Assembly (NCBI GenBank): GCA_934045905.1
Contig: OW203767.1
Coordinates: forward strand, 24,932,785 to 24,996,784
Direction of reading: 5' to 3'
DNA: 64,000 nt
Origin: Leuctra nigra
Taxonomy: Eukaryota; Arthropoda; Insecta; Plecoptera; Leuctridae
Shown: positions 35,816-57,300 of the stretch, one piece after another
How positions within the stretch are numbered: position 1 is the first letter of the stretch
How the letters are laid out: each line of letters opens with the position of its first letter
Made by a program: the position numbers and the translations under genes
Notes under the pieces: generated by a model
Database searches by the model: none
What the model was told of the DNA's origin: nothing
What the model saw: only the letters and a program-made list of their open reading frames with translations

Positions 35816-37160
35816 CCGCTCAATCATAAGGTATGTCACCACGTTGAGGAAATATGGTAAGAATGTTCGGCCAAACCGGGTCAAACCGTATCAACCGGAG
35901 TCCATTGGAAGTATCAGTAAAACCCCGTATAACAATATAGTGAGATAATTTGACAACTTTCTATACTGTTGGTGGCATGATAGATGAGGAATAGAACACA
36001 CATAAAAAGGCTCCAATCTGGCTTTTAATTCTGAGAAAGTCCACTTGCAATCTGTTGAATATGAATGGTTGAGATTTTTCTTCAATTTGACTTTGATCAT
36101 TTAAAATCTATTGAAACCATGACGTTTACCTAAAACAAATTGAGCCTTTTTTGTGGATTCTATCATTTTTCTTCTCTCTTTGGACGGATGTTATCGCCTT
36201 AATGACTGGAATAGAACAATCTGCACATCCATGACAAAATAAAGTAAAAAATTAAAATAAAACTTATTTTTAATAAAATAAATAATATTTATCTAGAAGA
36301 ACATTTACATTTCAAATAATCTTTTAATTCTCAATTTTCTTATTATTTTGCACAATTTTCTTAACCGGCAAGTGACAGTTGATCCCCGGTTTTGGCAGAT
36401 ATATTTCACATCGGATCTTTCAACACAAAAAGTTTTAATAAAACCCAGATCATTTGAAATAAATTAATAATAATTAACCGGTTGATTTGTTTCAGTTACA
36501 TCACCCACCGACAACCAATCAACACTGACACCAGGCACGTAGCCCGCGGAGTTTCAGAAGCCGAAGGAAGACGTCAAACTCGATGCTGGAACGTGGAAGA
36601 ATCTGCATCGCTCGTCAAAATCATACACGCCAATGTCACAGAAGATGTCTGAATGTATAATATGTATCATAATAACACTCGAAATTAATTCATGTTTGGT
36701 GCCATTTAAATATCCCTTACCCCAATTTGAAATGTATGTAATTATTTATATTTAATTATTTTAACAATATTATACATGGGTATATTGTTAATATTGGGAT
36801 TATCGTAATGTTAGAAATATTCTGGGAAGAATATTATTTTGTAGTTGTGGCTTGTTGCCAGGATTGTTGTAAATGTGCCTGTATTTTTCTCTTTTTATAT
36901 GTTTTGTACTGTTGCTGTTATTACTTGTGTTTAATGTATGCAGCCTGTCAGCATTAATTGGCATGTTATTTGTTATTATTAATTTGTATTATTATCATTA
37001 ATTATTATAATCTTGCTGATTTTATATTTTATACTTGCTATGGCATATTTACTTACCTTTTTACATTATTAAGCAAGCAATTTGTGAATGAGTCTAATTA
37101 CAGTGGTTCTTCACATTGCAGATAATAAATTGAAAGAACTCTAAAATAAATCTACTTTAC
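35816..37160 (+). other. Probable 3' UTR of the Mieap-like gene, possibly with an intron
   Basis: After the stop, AAG/GTATGT at 35830/35831 and TTTCAG at 36490-36495 could bound a 3' UTR intron. AATAAA signals at about 37123 and 37144 mark a likely 3' end only some 180 bases before the Rcl1 start codon. The intron call rests on splice-site shape only. Confidence 0.4.
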
Positions 37161-37325
37161 TATTCCTGACATGACATCATCCTTTCCATGTTTGTAGATA
37201 TTTTACAACAATTTAGTTCATTTACGCCATTGGCGCCCTTCTTTTGAACTGTAGAATATGAACGGAAGTCGTGTTATCGCAGGTGCGTAAGCAAGCTGCG
37301 CAGAACGAAAAAATTAGCATTCAAT

Positions 37326-38459
37326 ATGGCGACGTCGCGAGACAATGTGCTCGTCTACAAAGGTTGTAATTTTCTTCGACAGCGACTAATATTGGCTACT
37401 TTGAGCGGAAAACCAGTAAGGATAACAAACATCAGATCCCAGGACGATGATCCAGGACTTAAAGAGTTCGAGGTAAATCTTATACGGCTAGTAGACAAGA
37501 TTACGAATGGCACCAGGATTGAGGTTAGTGAGACGGGAACGTCACTGTATTATCAACCAGGGTTACTTATTGGTGGAACTTTAGATCACGAGTGCTGTAA
37601 ATTGAGAGGAATTGGTTATTATCTAGAAGTATTGATTGCGTTGGGACCTTTCTGCAAGAAACCTCTTCAAGTCACGTTGAAAGGTGTCACAAACGGCAAC
37701 GCCGATCCATCTGTCGACACAATATTGAATGGGGCCATCCCAATCTTGAAAAAGTTCTTAGTGGTTGACGATGGTCTGGAGTTGAAGATCAAGAAACGTG
37801 GAATGGCTCCTGAAGGTGGCGGCGAAGTTATTTTCAAGTGTCCAAGCCGGCGACAGCTGAAACCCATTCAGTTCACCGACTGCGGTAAAGTGAAACGTAT
37901 TCGCGGAACGGCGTACGCAGTTCGCGTTTCACCAGCGATGAGCAATCGCCTCGTGGACGCAGCGAAGGGCATTTTACTTCAATTCATTCCGGACATCTAC
38001 ATCTACACCGATCAACATCGCGGTGCAAAGTCGGGCAAGTCGCCAGGGTTCGGCATCAGTCTTGTAGCGGAGACAACTACCGGCGTGTTCTACACAGCGG
38101 AATCGATGTCGAATCTCGCTGGCCAATCGTTGTCCGTCCCCGAGGATATTGGAAAAGAAGCGGCATTCAAGCTGCTGGAGGAAATATATCGCGGCGGATG
38201 CGTTGACTCGACGTTTCAAAGCCACGCAGCACTTTTCATGGGCTTGTCGCCGAAGGACATATCGAAGTACAAGTCGGGCCCTCTGTCGCAATACACCATC
38301 CACTTCCTGCGTAATCTCCGAGACTTCTTCGGCATCACGTTCAAGCTGGAGACGTATCAGTGGACGGATGATGAAGAAGAGCTGAATCTCGGAGCTAATA
38401 AAGTGATGATGACGTGCATGGGTGCGGGATACGTCAACTTGAGCAAAAGGACAACGTAG
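37326..38459 (+). CDS. Rcl1: RNA 3'-terminal phosphate cyclase-like protein Rcl1
   Basis: Intronless 377-residue frame, close to the usual 370-375 for Rcl1. It begins with the family pattern (YKGCNFLRQRLILATLSGKP, 11-30) and carries ITNIRS, the LDHECCKLRGIGYYLE segment (86-101), KKRGMAPEGGGEV (156-168), RGTAYAVRVSP and a C-terminal GANKVMMTCMGAGYVNL. Rcl1 is the catalytically inactive relative of RtcA; in yeast and animals it works with Bms1 in the nucleolus at early pre-18S rRNA cleavage. These family facts support a role in small-subunit ribosome assembly. The ATG is preceded by TCAAT and gives the expected N-terminus. The gene lies head-to-tail behind the Mieap-like gene with very little space. 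An AATAAA at 38587-38592 is a good poly(A) signal. Confidence 0.95.
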   Translation: MATSRDNVLVYKGCNFLRQRLILATLSGKPVRITNIRSQDDDPGLKEFEVNLIRLVDKITNGTRIEVSETGTSLYYQPGLLIGGTLDHECCKLRGIGYYLEVLIALGPFCKKPLQVTLKGVTNGNADPSVDTILNGAIPILKKFLVVDDGLELKIKKRGMAPEGGGEVIFKCPSRRQLKPIQFTDCGKVKRIRGTAYAVRVSPAMSNRLVDAAKGILLQFIPDIYIYTDQHRGAKSGKSPGFGISLVAETTTGVFYTAESMSNLAGQSLSVPEDIGKEAAFKLLEEIYRGGCVDSTFQSHAALFMGLSPKDISKYKSGPLSQYTIHFLRNLRDFFGITFKLETYQWTDDEEELNLGANKVMMTCMGAGYVNLSKRTT

Positions 38460-39919
38460 TTTCAGTGCAGTTGTTTTAATGTTTGTGCAACTTTCTAAAA
38501 TACAATTATAATATTATTTAAATATCATCAAATTGTTTCTGTTTCTTCAATTTTCCATATCACCCTCTTGTAATGAAAATTATAGTAATAAATGAAATGT
38601 GGAACGGCTACAACCCAAATCAACTTTACTCTCCGCTTTTTGATCATGACAGAATAGCATAGAGGCAAGTAAGGCTACGTGAGCTGTTGTTGACCAATGA
38701 GAGAGCATTATACTCGCTTCTCTCACATCATAATGTCCATGTTTTAACAATTGCTCATACTTTATTCAATTTATTCGTATCATACTTTATTTTATTTATT
38801 TTATTTTATTGTTTTTTATTTTATTTCATATTTTTATTCACTTTGTTGAATAAAATAGAGATTGTTGAGGATATTAATGGCAAAGTCTGAAAGTTTATTT
38901 CAACTCCCAAAGTCATTATTATTCTTTGGACATATCATTCTTAGCTGAAGATTTAAAACCCAAACTTGGGTAGTAAATGAAATCTATCAATATATCACTG
39001 TGAATAACATCTGGGATAAAATCAGTAGATTGTAGCTCCAGCTTATGTGGGTCCATAGACTATTCGAGAAAATAAGGAACACAACTGACCTCTGGTGGAT
39101 TTTGTGGTACTAGGTAAATGGCGGCTATCAAGGGCGCATTTGCATAAATATAAATACAAATATTTGATATAGTTGTTTGTTATGGCCAAAAAAGTACATT
39201 TATAGCTAAATATCAATTTAATTTGATTTTTGTTTTTTCACTGCTTTATGGAAACACGAAATGTAAAAACAAACAAATTAATATGTGGACCTGATAGTAG
39301 CCATCTTGCCAGAAGAGGCTCCATCACGTATCACTTATTTGTGGGAATAAGATGTCTATGTGTGGGTCTAGAGAGCCTGAAACCCCAGATTTAGATTACA
39401 TTCAAAAATAAAAATTAGTTCGATGACCTGATAATTTTTTGTACCTACCTACTGAATATCAAAATGATATTTGGTCAGCCAATATTTTCATGAATTTTAC
39501 AGAAATAAATGATTACTTATTTATCAAATCATTTTGATTTGCCTCTCAATTTATATTACCTACTTGTTTCTTGCACTACTTGGGAAAACTCCATGGAGAA
39601 AGAGTATGGTCAAAATTATCCCGCATAAATGTTGATGAGGAAACACCAACATAGAACATGAAATATAAGTGTAATTCTTACCTGATTTTCTTTAATAAGT
39701 GTCATATTTCAGTCAAATCATATTTTATAAAATTAGTAGTACTTATATTAGTTATTTCTTTTAAAATTATCCTTCTTAAACACTTTTTAAAGTACATGTA
39801 TTTTTTAGTATGATTCAAAGGCCGGTTCTGTCGATCGCTGCTACCTTCATGTGCTAATGTGCAGGGAGGGAGTATCCGTCAGCTGTCAGTGTCAGTTGAA
39901 AACACATTTTGCAATTATA
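38460..39919. other. Intergenic region between Rcl1 and DENND10
   Basis: Contains the Rcl1 poly(A) signal at 38587-38592, T/A-rich low-complexity sequence at about 38780-38840, and otherwise nothing I can assign. The promoter of DENND10 should lie in the last few hundred bases, where sequence around 39820-39905 is less AT-rich. Confidence 0.4.
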
Positions 39920-41709
39920 ATGGCAAATCTTATTCAGTTATTGTCATGTAATATAATTGGTGAGTTTAACTACTTTGGCTTTTTCTTTTGATTGTTCTTT
40001 TGGACTCTTTTATCTATGTGCGTGCTCTAAAAAACCACCTTACTAGCATACCTACTTGGGTTATGTTCGTCTTCCAATACTTTCCATCTCTATTCAAGTT
40101 CTTCTTCATGCACACAATGTTTCGGAATCAGTTGTTAATAAATACTCCACTCTTTATTTTTATTTCTGATCCATCTTCTCTGGTTTTAGAACGGGATAAC
40201 AATGGCGATGTTTTGTGGACCTGGACATATCCGTCAGTCACGGAAGCTCAACAATCTTTGGTGATGAGAAAATGTAGTCTCGATGGAGATCACATTCCAG
40301 TTCAACCATTCATGTACGGACGTCAGGGTAAATCGTGGTACTACATCACATGCACTGAAGTGTTCGACTCGGATAATTTGCCGAGAGTAAAACAGTTTGC
40401 GCTAGTCTTGTGGAGCAACGATTTAGCTCCGGAAAAATATGACACTTTGGGCAGAATATTAAGTAAAACGTTATGTAAAACAGGAAGCCCTGCAGCTATG
40501 CTGCGATTGTATCTGTCGGTTGTAACTAGAGGATCGTGTACGACTGATGAAAACGGAACATTCCTTGCTAGAGACTTTGGAAATCATCCTCCAAACACTT
40601 TACTCAAAGGTAAAATGGTTCTTATTAAGCCAGAGTAATTTGTAACATTTTACAGTAACTGTAAAACAGTTACTTACTGGTAACTGGTTGCAAAGTACTT
40701 TTAATAATTCGTTTTGAAATTTTAGAACTGATTCGAGCTTTTGGATTGGAAACGATTTTAATTTACACCGCCTTACTATTAAAGAAACGCATTGTTGTTT
40801 ATCATCACAGTTTACAAACTTTACTCAAGGTAAGAGTATTTCAAATTAAAATATTAAATTCAATTCCTGTTCTTGTCAAATGTATAATTTTTCACCTAAT
40901 TTTCAGTGGATTCGAACATTTCCTGCCTTGATGTCTCACAGATCAATTTCTGACACATTGTTCCCGTGGGTTGATTTTTCTCCTGACGAACTTCTAGACT
41001 TAAAGGTAAGCTTGCTCTGCAACATATTGAACATATTTTATTTTGCTTTTATTCAGAAGGTGAAGACGTCAGTGAAGAATTAACAGAAAGAGTGATAATG
41101 ATTGTTGTTACTATTAGAGTCACACGAGCTACGTGGCGGGATTTCGAGACAGCAGCGTTGGTTCCAGAACAGAGCTGTACGATTTGCTGGTGAATCTACC
41201 GGCAAGGGAAATCACTGTCTCACCTCAAGCTAAAGGTAACACTGTAGTCACATCTTGGATTGAATTAACTCAGTTTTCTTCATAAATGATCCATCCATAC
41301 AACATGCTGGTACTACTACAATGTCACAAGATATTCAAAATAACTTTTTGTTCTACAAACACTGGTTTTTCTTTCGAGTAAAGAAGCCTGTCTTATGACT
41401 TCCATTCTTTCTTTCATGATTATTTATTCCGTAACAGAGAGCATGGTGATGACGAAGACGCACAAGGACATCGCAGTGTTCATGGTGCAGTCGGCGAGCA
41501 ACGATGCTATCACCGAGAAGCAGTTGGCTCGAGACATCGCCGAGAAGACCTCGGACTTGCTCAGCCAGCTCGGTGCCCTCGCCACGGTGGACGGACCGGA
41601 CGGCAAGAGGATGGTGACGATAGAGACGCTCCGAGAGAAGAACCTACCTCCTGCGCTCGACAACTTCCTCTTCAACCTCGCCATCGCGGAGAACATCATG
41701 ATGCTTTGA
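39920..41709 (+). CDS. DENND10: DENN domain-containing protein 10 (FAM45)
   Basis: Six exons, 39920-39959, 40190-40609, 40726-40829, 40907-41005, 41118-41235 and 41438-41709, have GT-AG sites and matching phases and give 350 residues (human DENND10 357). The short first exon codes [13 protein letters not shown] and joins to [16 protein letters not shown]. Conserved blocks include [68 protein letters not shown] and a C-terminal [25 protein letters not shown]10 is a small DENN protein linked in mammals to late-endosome/multivesicular-body function and Rab27; nothing here tests that. It converges on DDX41, with stop codons 771 bases apart. Confidence 0.93.
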
Positions 41710-42480
41710 GTCTGGCCGGAAGACTGGAGGTATGTTCCCGCTTGTTATAATTTAGAGCCAATTCAAAAGCATAGACAGGGAACTCTGTGGGATATTTTTG
41801 GTTTGGTATGTTGCAATGTACGATTTCCATTAATAATATTCTTTTCCTCGTTAAACTTTAGTCGAGTCTACATTGTGCTTCTATGAAGTGTTCCCGTATT
41901 TACTCGAAATTAAGCCTCACCCAAAATATTCTTGGTCTACTGGGCGTCAATTGAACAGATTTGAGGACACAGATGAAGAAACGGTTATTTTCTGTTAACA
42001 CAATAATAGACTTTCAAGGTAATCGAAATGAAGTTGGTTCAACAGTTGTTTAGACTGTGACAGGCTACTGTGGCATGGTAACCTGTCTCTCTAATCTGGG
42101 TCTTTCTCTAATCAGCATCGGGTCATAACTCGCAACATCTAGTTTCCGGGGGTATCCTCTATAAAAGTTTAAGATATGTCTAAGTACTACTTGAAGTTGT
42201 AACTAAATTATTTGAATGAACTGTAATAAGTTGGATGGCATTCAAAATCACATCTTAGAGTGGATCCAATTTTTAAATTTATTGAGGAGGTAGTAGGTAC
42301 CAAATTTATAATATCAAATAAAATTAATAGGTATAATAAAATTCACTTTGCTAAAATATCTTTCTAATAAGAAGTACCTAGTTATAGATTTACCAAGTGA
42401 GACCTAGGTAGATAGTACCAGTAATTGATGAAGTCCATAAAAAAGTACCTAAATAAATAATATAACATTCTATGTACATG
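41710..42480. other. Convergent 3' region between DENND10 and DDX41
   Basis: Holds both 3' UTRs. Plus-strand AATAAA occurs near 42316 and 42338, and a minus-strand AATAAA (TTTATT on plus) near 42277. Overlapping 3' ends are therefore possible. No gene is seen. Confidence 0.45.
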
Positions 42481-50910
<8,430 letters not shown>

Positions 50911-51313
50911 AATAAGTATGGAATCGACAAGTTTACAAGCATTCGTTCAGAAAAGAAAAACAAAGATGGCGGCCTCTGATTTTGACTCACATAGTACATG
51001 CCGAGGCTGTTTTCTTCAGAAAAACTGTGAAAAAATCATATCTTTAAACAAAGATAAAGCACTAAAACTTGATTTTAAATATCTTTTGTTTTTTTCATCA
51101 TCAAATATATCTAAATTTGTGCATAAATAAGTCATTAACGAATCGGAAGTGAAAACAGTTGCCATTTTGACTCGGAAATAATACTTTTTCCTGTCCATGT
51201 TACTTGTACGTGTTGCGGTCATATTCTCGTATGTTTTATAGGTTGAAAATCGTGAATTTACCTGTATATTGTGACTCTTCTCAAGTGAAATAAATTCGTA
51301 ATTATCTACAGTT
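50911..51313. promoter_or_regulatory. Divergent DDX41/eIF3a promoter region
   Basis: Only 403 bases separate the DDX41 start codon (minus strand, 50910) and the eIF3a start codon (plus strand, 51314). Both genes are housekeeping-type, so a shared bidirectional promoter is likely. No TATA box is placed well for either. CCATTTTG at about 51161 is YY1-like. The interval must also hold both 5' leaders. Confidence 0.6.
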
Positions 51314-54300
51314 ATGTCGAGATACGGTCAAAGGCCTGAAAATGCCCTTAAGAGGGCAAATGGTGAGTTACAACTTGGGCATTGGTCTCAATATGGTTTC
51401 CTAGGGTTGTTGGCCATTTCAAATATGGAGGGTGGCAGGGTATCAGTTAATCCTAAAAAAGATAATAAAATGTTCCATCAATATGCAGCTCCCTAATTAA
51501 ATAATGTTGATTTCTAGAATTCATCGAGGTTGGTAAGCCCGCTCGTGCGTTGGACACTCTTTACGAAGTCTTTCGCAACAAAAAATGGGCTTACAACTGG
51601 AGCGAGAGCGTCTTGGAGCCGATCATGTTCAAGTACTTGGACTTGTGTGTCGAGCTCAAGAAATCGCACATCGCCAAGGAGGGTCTCTTCCAATACCGGA
51701 ACATGTTCCAATCCGTGAACGTTTCCTCGTTGGAGAATGTCATCCGAGGCTATTTGAGAACGGCTGAAGAACGAACGGAATCGGCTCGGGAGCAGTCGCA
51801 GCAAGCTGTCATCGACATCAACATTGATGACCTTGATATGTTACAAACTCCTGAGAGTATTCTACTTAGGTAAGTACATTTACTAGCTAATTTTTATTTT
51901 TGATTTGCAAGTAGAAAGGTACTACCTACCTACCTACTCTGTTTTTTTTGTGGAAACGAGTAAGACTACCTATACCTATTGATGTTACGTCTAGGTATTG
52001 CCAAGGGTTATGGGAGGTCTGGGTGGCCACATTTGAACAAATTTGTATGTCAAGCCATGCTTATAGGGTTGCCAACTTTACAAGAATTGAATTACGGACA
52101 TTACAGCTCTAAAATTCTCGAGGTAAAAAAGGTCTCATATATATAAGGTGACCATACGTACCGGTTTTACCGGTACAGTACCGTTTTTAATGCTCTTGTC
52201 CCGGTGTCCCGAGAACCTTTGCGAAACGGCTCATTTGTCCCGGTTTTGAAATTGCCGCTTAAAATGTCCCGCCCGGTAGTTCACTCTAACGGCGCTAGAT
52301 GGAACTTTTGTCTACAGCGGTCACATCTAAGATGCGTAAAAGAAGATGCGCACGGATTTCGATATTGTTGAAAGTTAAGATGGCGTGTGTTTAGTTGTCT
52401 ACCAGCCAATAACCAATAACATATATAACCAATAACCAATAACCAGCCAATAACACCAGCCAATAAATGGATAGTGTAGAAAAGCGGCCTTTCAACCTCG
52501 GAATGGCGTGATGCAATCAAAATGACAGAGAATGTTGCACTGGTACGAGTGCTCCATGGCAGAAGCGTGAACGGAAACCGTTGCCGTCGTTGCGGCAGCG
52601 AGATAGAAACCCTTCCACACGTTTTGGGCTTCTGCAAGCATGGTGAATTACTACGAATAACTCGACACCACAGCATAAGGACTGCGATTGCCAATGCGCT
52701 GCGAGTCAAGGGATGGCAAGTGTCTGGAGAGGTTCATGGTGTGGGACTAGACGACAGCAACCGAAGAGTGGACATCTTTGCCATGGATAAATCACAGAAG
52801 GCATACATATTAGACCCTACAGTTCGTTTCGAGTCCCACATAGGGCAAGCGCAAGAGATTGATGACGAGAAGCGCCTTATTTATGAACCAACAATCCCCT
52901 ACTTTAAAGACAAGTATGAGGCAAGAGACATTGAAGTCATTGGTCTCTTCATAGGCGCTAGGGGAACTCTGACTACTTTTTTTAAACAATTTTGTACTAA
53001 GTTTAAGTTAGATAGGAATTTCATGAAATCTATTAGTATATTAGCTTTAAAAGGATCAGTAGCAATTTTAAGGAATCATTTATATAGATAGCCAGAATTC
53101 AACTCAGTAGATTTAAGTTTTCATTAATTATTATTTATTAATACTATATTTGTTGTTTCGTTCATTCTATTCATTACCTACATATTTTCATGATACTTCA
53201 TAGTGCATCTATATATTTACAATAACGTCATTTTCATTTATATTATACTGTGTCCATGTGGCAACCATGTTATCATGGCAGTGTTTTTACAATAAAGTCT
53301 CTCTCTTTAGCCGGTTTGTGTTCCTGTCATTCATCTGTCTGTGATATTATTATTACTGTTAGAACTTTTACTTATGGCTCCTCGGAGGAAGTGCAAATTT
53401 AACCAAGACTTAAAGAAAGAGTTTGTGTTTATGAAAAAGGTAAAAACTGATAATGACCACGAAATAAAGTGCATGGTCTGCGAGACAATACTGTCAATAG
53501 CTCACGGCGGTAGGTCGGACATCAATGACCACATAAAAACTCCATCATCCAACCACCAGATCTAGATTTTTTCACGTTATTTTACCTACTTTCCTGAAAA
53601 TAACTATACTTTTAAAGTGATTTTAAGCCATAGGTAATTGAGTGATGCATTTCAAAAAATTTGCTGCGCAGCATTTTTCTGGGGGGCAGGTCCCCCAGAC
53701 CCCCCTTCGTATCACTCAAAAACTTTGTCCTGGTTTGATTCCTCTCGAATATGGTCACCACTCACCTTACATATATATTGCTATTTGGGGAAAACACCTA
53801 TGAGTAAGAAGCGATCTCGCGTGAGGTAGGGCCCTTCAGAACCCTGCGGGTCCGGGCCACACAGGCCCGGGAAAATGTTGAATTTCGAGAATGCATTTGG
53901 GCCATTTTTATGAGTAGTGGACTGCAATCTTCGGCGATTTATTTGATACTTTTATTTACTAAATGTGGTGTAAGTTTCATATTTTCCTCAATTCCAGACA
54001 TTATGCTGTCCGGAATGAGGTAGGTAATTCCGGCATCCGGACAATGTATCCGGACAAAGTATCCGGATAAAATCCGGACGGTTGGCATTCTCTACAGGCT
54101 TATCAAGCAAGATTGATGGTATTGTGGGCTTTAATGTGTAGGAAATATTGTGCCTTAAATTATATTGTTGAAGGTACAGCCACATTCAATACTTCCTATA
54201 CCGGTTTTCCATATATCAACATGGGGATTTGGCCGGCTTCTTTTGAATGTGACCCTACCTAGACATAGCAAGGAAAAAAATTAACGCAGAAAATATCAAG

Positions 54301-57300
54301 AAAAAACATCCACAGGATAGGTATTAAAAAGGGACGAGAATTTATTTACGTGGGTACCTAAGGTACTTGGTAAAATGTCATCCTTTGTTTTTGAGTCAGT
54401 ATTAGGTACTTTGTTTGGCGATGCTCCTACATGATCAAATGTCTTGTTCCCTCTAGCGCCGTCTCCGGAGAGGACGCTCAAGACCGCAGCGACCGCACGA
54501 TCCTCACTCCCTGGGTGAAGTTCCTGTGGGAGTCCTACTGCCAATGCCTGGAGCTCCTCCGCACCAACGCCCACGTGGAGACGCTCTACCACGACATCGC
54601 GCGCATGGCCTTCTCGTTCTGTCTCAAGTACAACCGCAAGACGGAGTTTCGCAAGCTGTGCGACAAGCTGCGCAAGCATCTCGAGGACATCAGCAAGCTG
54701 CCGGCGCAGACGGTCAACGTCAGCATACACAAGGCGGAGACGCAGCAGCTGAATCTCGACACGAGGCTCGTGCAGCTCGACTCGGCCATTCAGATGGAGC
54801 TGTGGCAGGTAAGCAGCTTGCTACTGGACCATGATCTATTCTGTCACATCACATTTACAACTTTCAGATTTATGCACATTGCAATGGCTCTTCTACTTTT
54901 CGAGTCCTCGATTCAGCAAACAGCCATGGCAAAGACAATACAAACAAATGTCATTGAGAGAGAATGGTAGGCTGGCAGACCTGAGCTATGTATTTTATTT
55001 TAAAGAATACTACATTGTGATTCTCCTCAATTACAAATGTAATTTTCTTTAACCAAACATTTAAAAAATTGAGGATGCTTAGAATTAGATACTTATTTGT
55101 GGCTCAATCAATCAACTACCTATAGTATTGCTATTTAAAACGTAGGTTTGACGTCTCAGCCAACGCAAGCCGGCAAATGATTGGTGGAAGCTTTGTCAAT
55201 GACGTGACATCTTTAGCCTGGCCACGACATGCAAAATTGGGAGTTATGGAATTTATGGAATAAGAAGTTATTTACCTACCATTTGCACACTAGTTTATTG
55301 ACCCCCTAGTATTGAAGTTTTTTGTAACGAACTATCATTTGTAGCAGGTTACTTCTTTGTTGTCATGGAAATAAAAATAGTCTAGTCATGGTACAAAAAT
55401 GTCATAAAACATGAATCATTTCTATGCAGGAAGTAATTCAGTAAAACGTGTGATCTTCTGTTTGTTTTGCTAATGAACGCTTACACGTGGCTTGCAGGAG
55501 GCGTACAAGGCCATCGAGGACATCCACGGCCTGATGAACCTGTCGAAGAAGCCGCCGGTGCCCAAGACCATGGCCAACTACTACCAGAAGCTGGCCATGG
55601 TGTTCTGGAAGGCCGGCAACTACTTGTTCCACGCCGCCGCGCTCTTCAAGCTCTTCCAGCTCTCCAAGGACATGAAGAAGAACATCACTTCCGACGAAAT
55701 GCAACGGTACTCATCTTGCCATTGTTATACACTGACACTTGTTGATAGGTGTCACATTGATTTCACTGGGAAACACCTTGTAAAATGCACGGTATTAGGT
55801 ATTTATCAGAAATATGAATCATGAATTCACTTAGATCGTTCTTGCTTTAAAGATTGGCCTTCATACTTGGTTTAGGAGCTTCAAAAATCATTATTTTAAA
55901 TTTTATAAGTACCTAACCTAGCAGATCATTTTAATTAGATTGCGATTTAAAATTTAGTCGAAGGTGTTCTACTTTTTGAGATACCTAACTAAAAAAACAG
56001 TAATTTTGTGAATTGTGACAATGATTTCAAACAATAACTCCCACCCTAGCCATGCAGTGCTAGTAAGCTGGCAAGTGTGGTCAGCTGTTTGTAATGTAAA
56101 CAAACCTTACAGATTATCCTTGTTTTTGCATTGCTTAGTTCTGCTATCTCTGAGATATGATCAGAGCTAGACATTTGCTGCTCGGAATGTAATATTTTGA
56201 TGAATGCACAAAAATAATGGAAATTGCGTTTCTAAAGTCCTGCCTATATTGTACCTACATTACTTGAACTGATTAGAACTATCGTCTAATATTTAATATG
56301 TCCCCAGCATGGCTTGCCGCGTTCTGCTGGCCACGCTGTCCATCCCGCTGCCGTCCGCTCACCCCGAGTTCGACCGCTTCATTGAGACGGACAAGAGTCC
56401 ACTGGAGAAGGCCCAGCGCCTGGCCGTTCTGCTCGGACTGAACCAGCCGCCGACGCGGGCCTCGCTGCTGCGCGACATCGTGCGCGTCAACGTCGTCTCG
56501 CTCGCGTCGCCCAACCTCCAGGAGCTGTACGGCTGGCTGGAGCAGGAGTTCGACCCGCTGCTGCTGTGCGAGCGGGTCGCGCGGGTGATCGAGGAGGTCG
56601 AGCAGACGGGGGAGCAGCCGCTGCAGCAGTACGTGCAGGCGCTGCAGGACGTCACGCTGGTCCGGCTGGTGCGACAGCTTGCGCAGGTGCGTTACACTTC
56701 GGACCACGATATGAAGCATCTTGAACGCTTTTGTTTTCTCTCTTGTCAGTTGTAAGGACACATTATGTTTTAGAAGTAATGGTACACAAAAACATTTTGT
56801 TGTAACCTACTTTCTTTTTCCATTTTCTTCATTTACATTGATCATGGATCAAAGTTTTTCAATGTCCTAACATTAATTGTGGACTATTTTCTTTCCTCTA
56901 GACCAAAAATATTCTTAACTTCGTCTTCTGATGTCGAATTGGCTTCAGCTCCATATTATCCACTCAACCACCTACCTACCTACTTTTTTTTTAACCTACT
57001 AGATGAGTCCTCTCTTTGCATTCTATCCTTCGATATCAGTTTTCACTTTTTTAGGCATAATCAAACATATCCTATAATTAGAGAGTATACCTATCACTTT
57101 TGAAATTGGGATAGGTAGAACTCACAATTTTAATTAAAAATAAAAGTAAAATGAAATGGTTAACATCCTGTAATCGCCACTCAAGCCTGTCTAACCGCCA
57201 CTGACGCCACGGCTGCAGGTGTACCAAACGCTGGAGTTCTCTCGGCTGCTGCAGCTGAGCAAGTTCGCGACACAGTTCCACCTGGAGCGCCTGCTGGTGG

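Noticed and set aside
56279..56761. 160-codon minus-strand frame, and a similar one at 57078-57455
   Set aside because: Mirrors of GC-rich eIF3a exons 5 and 6, whose plus-strand translations match the family.
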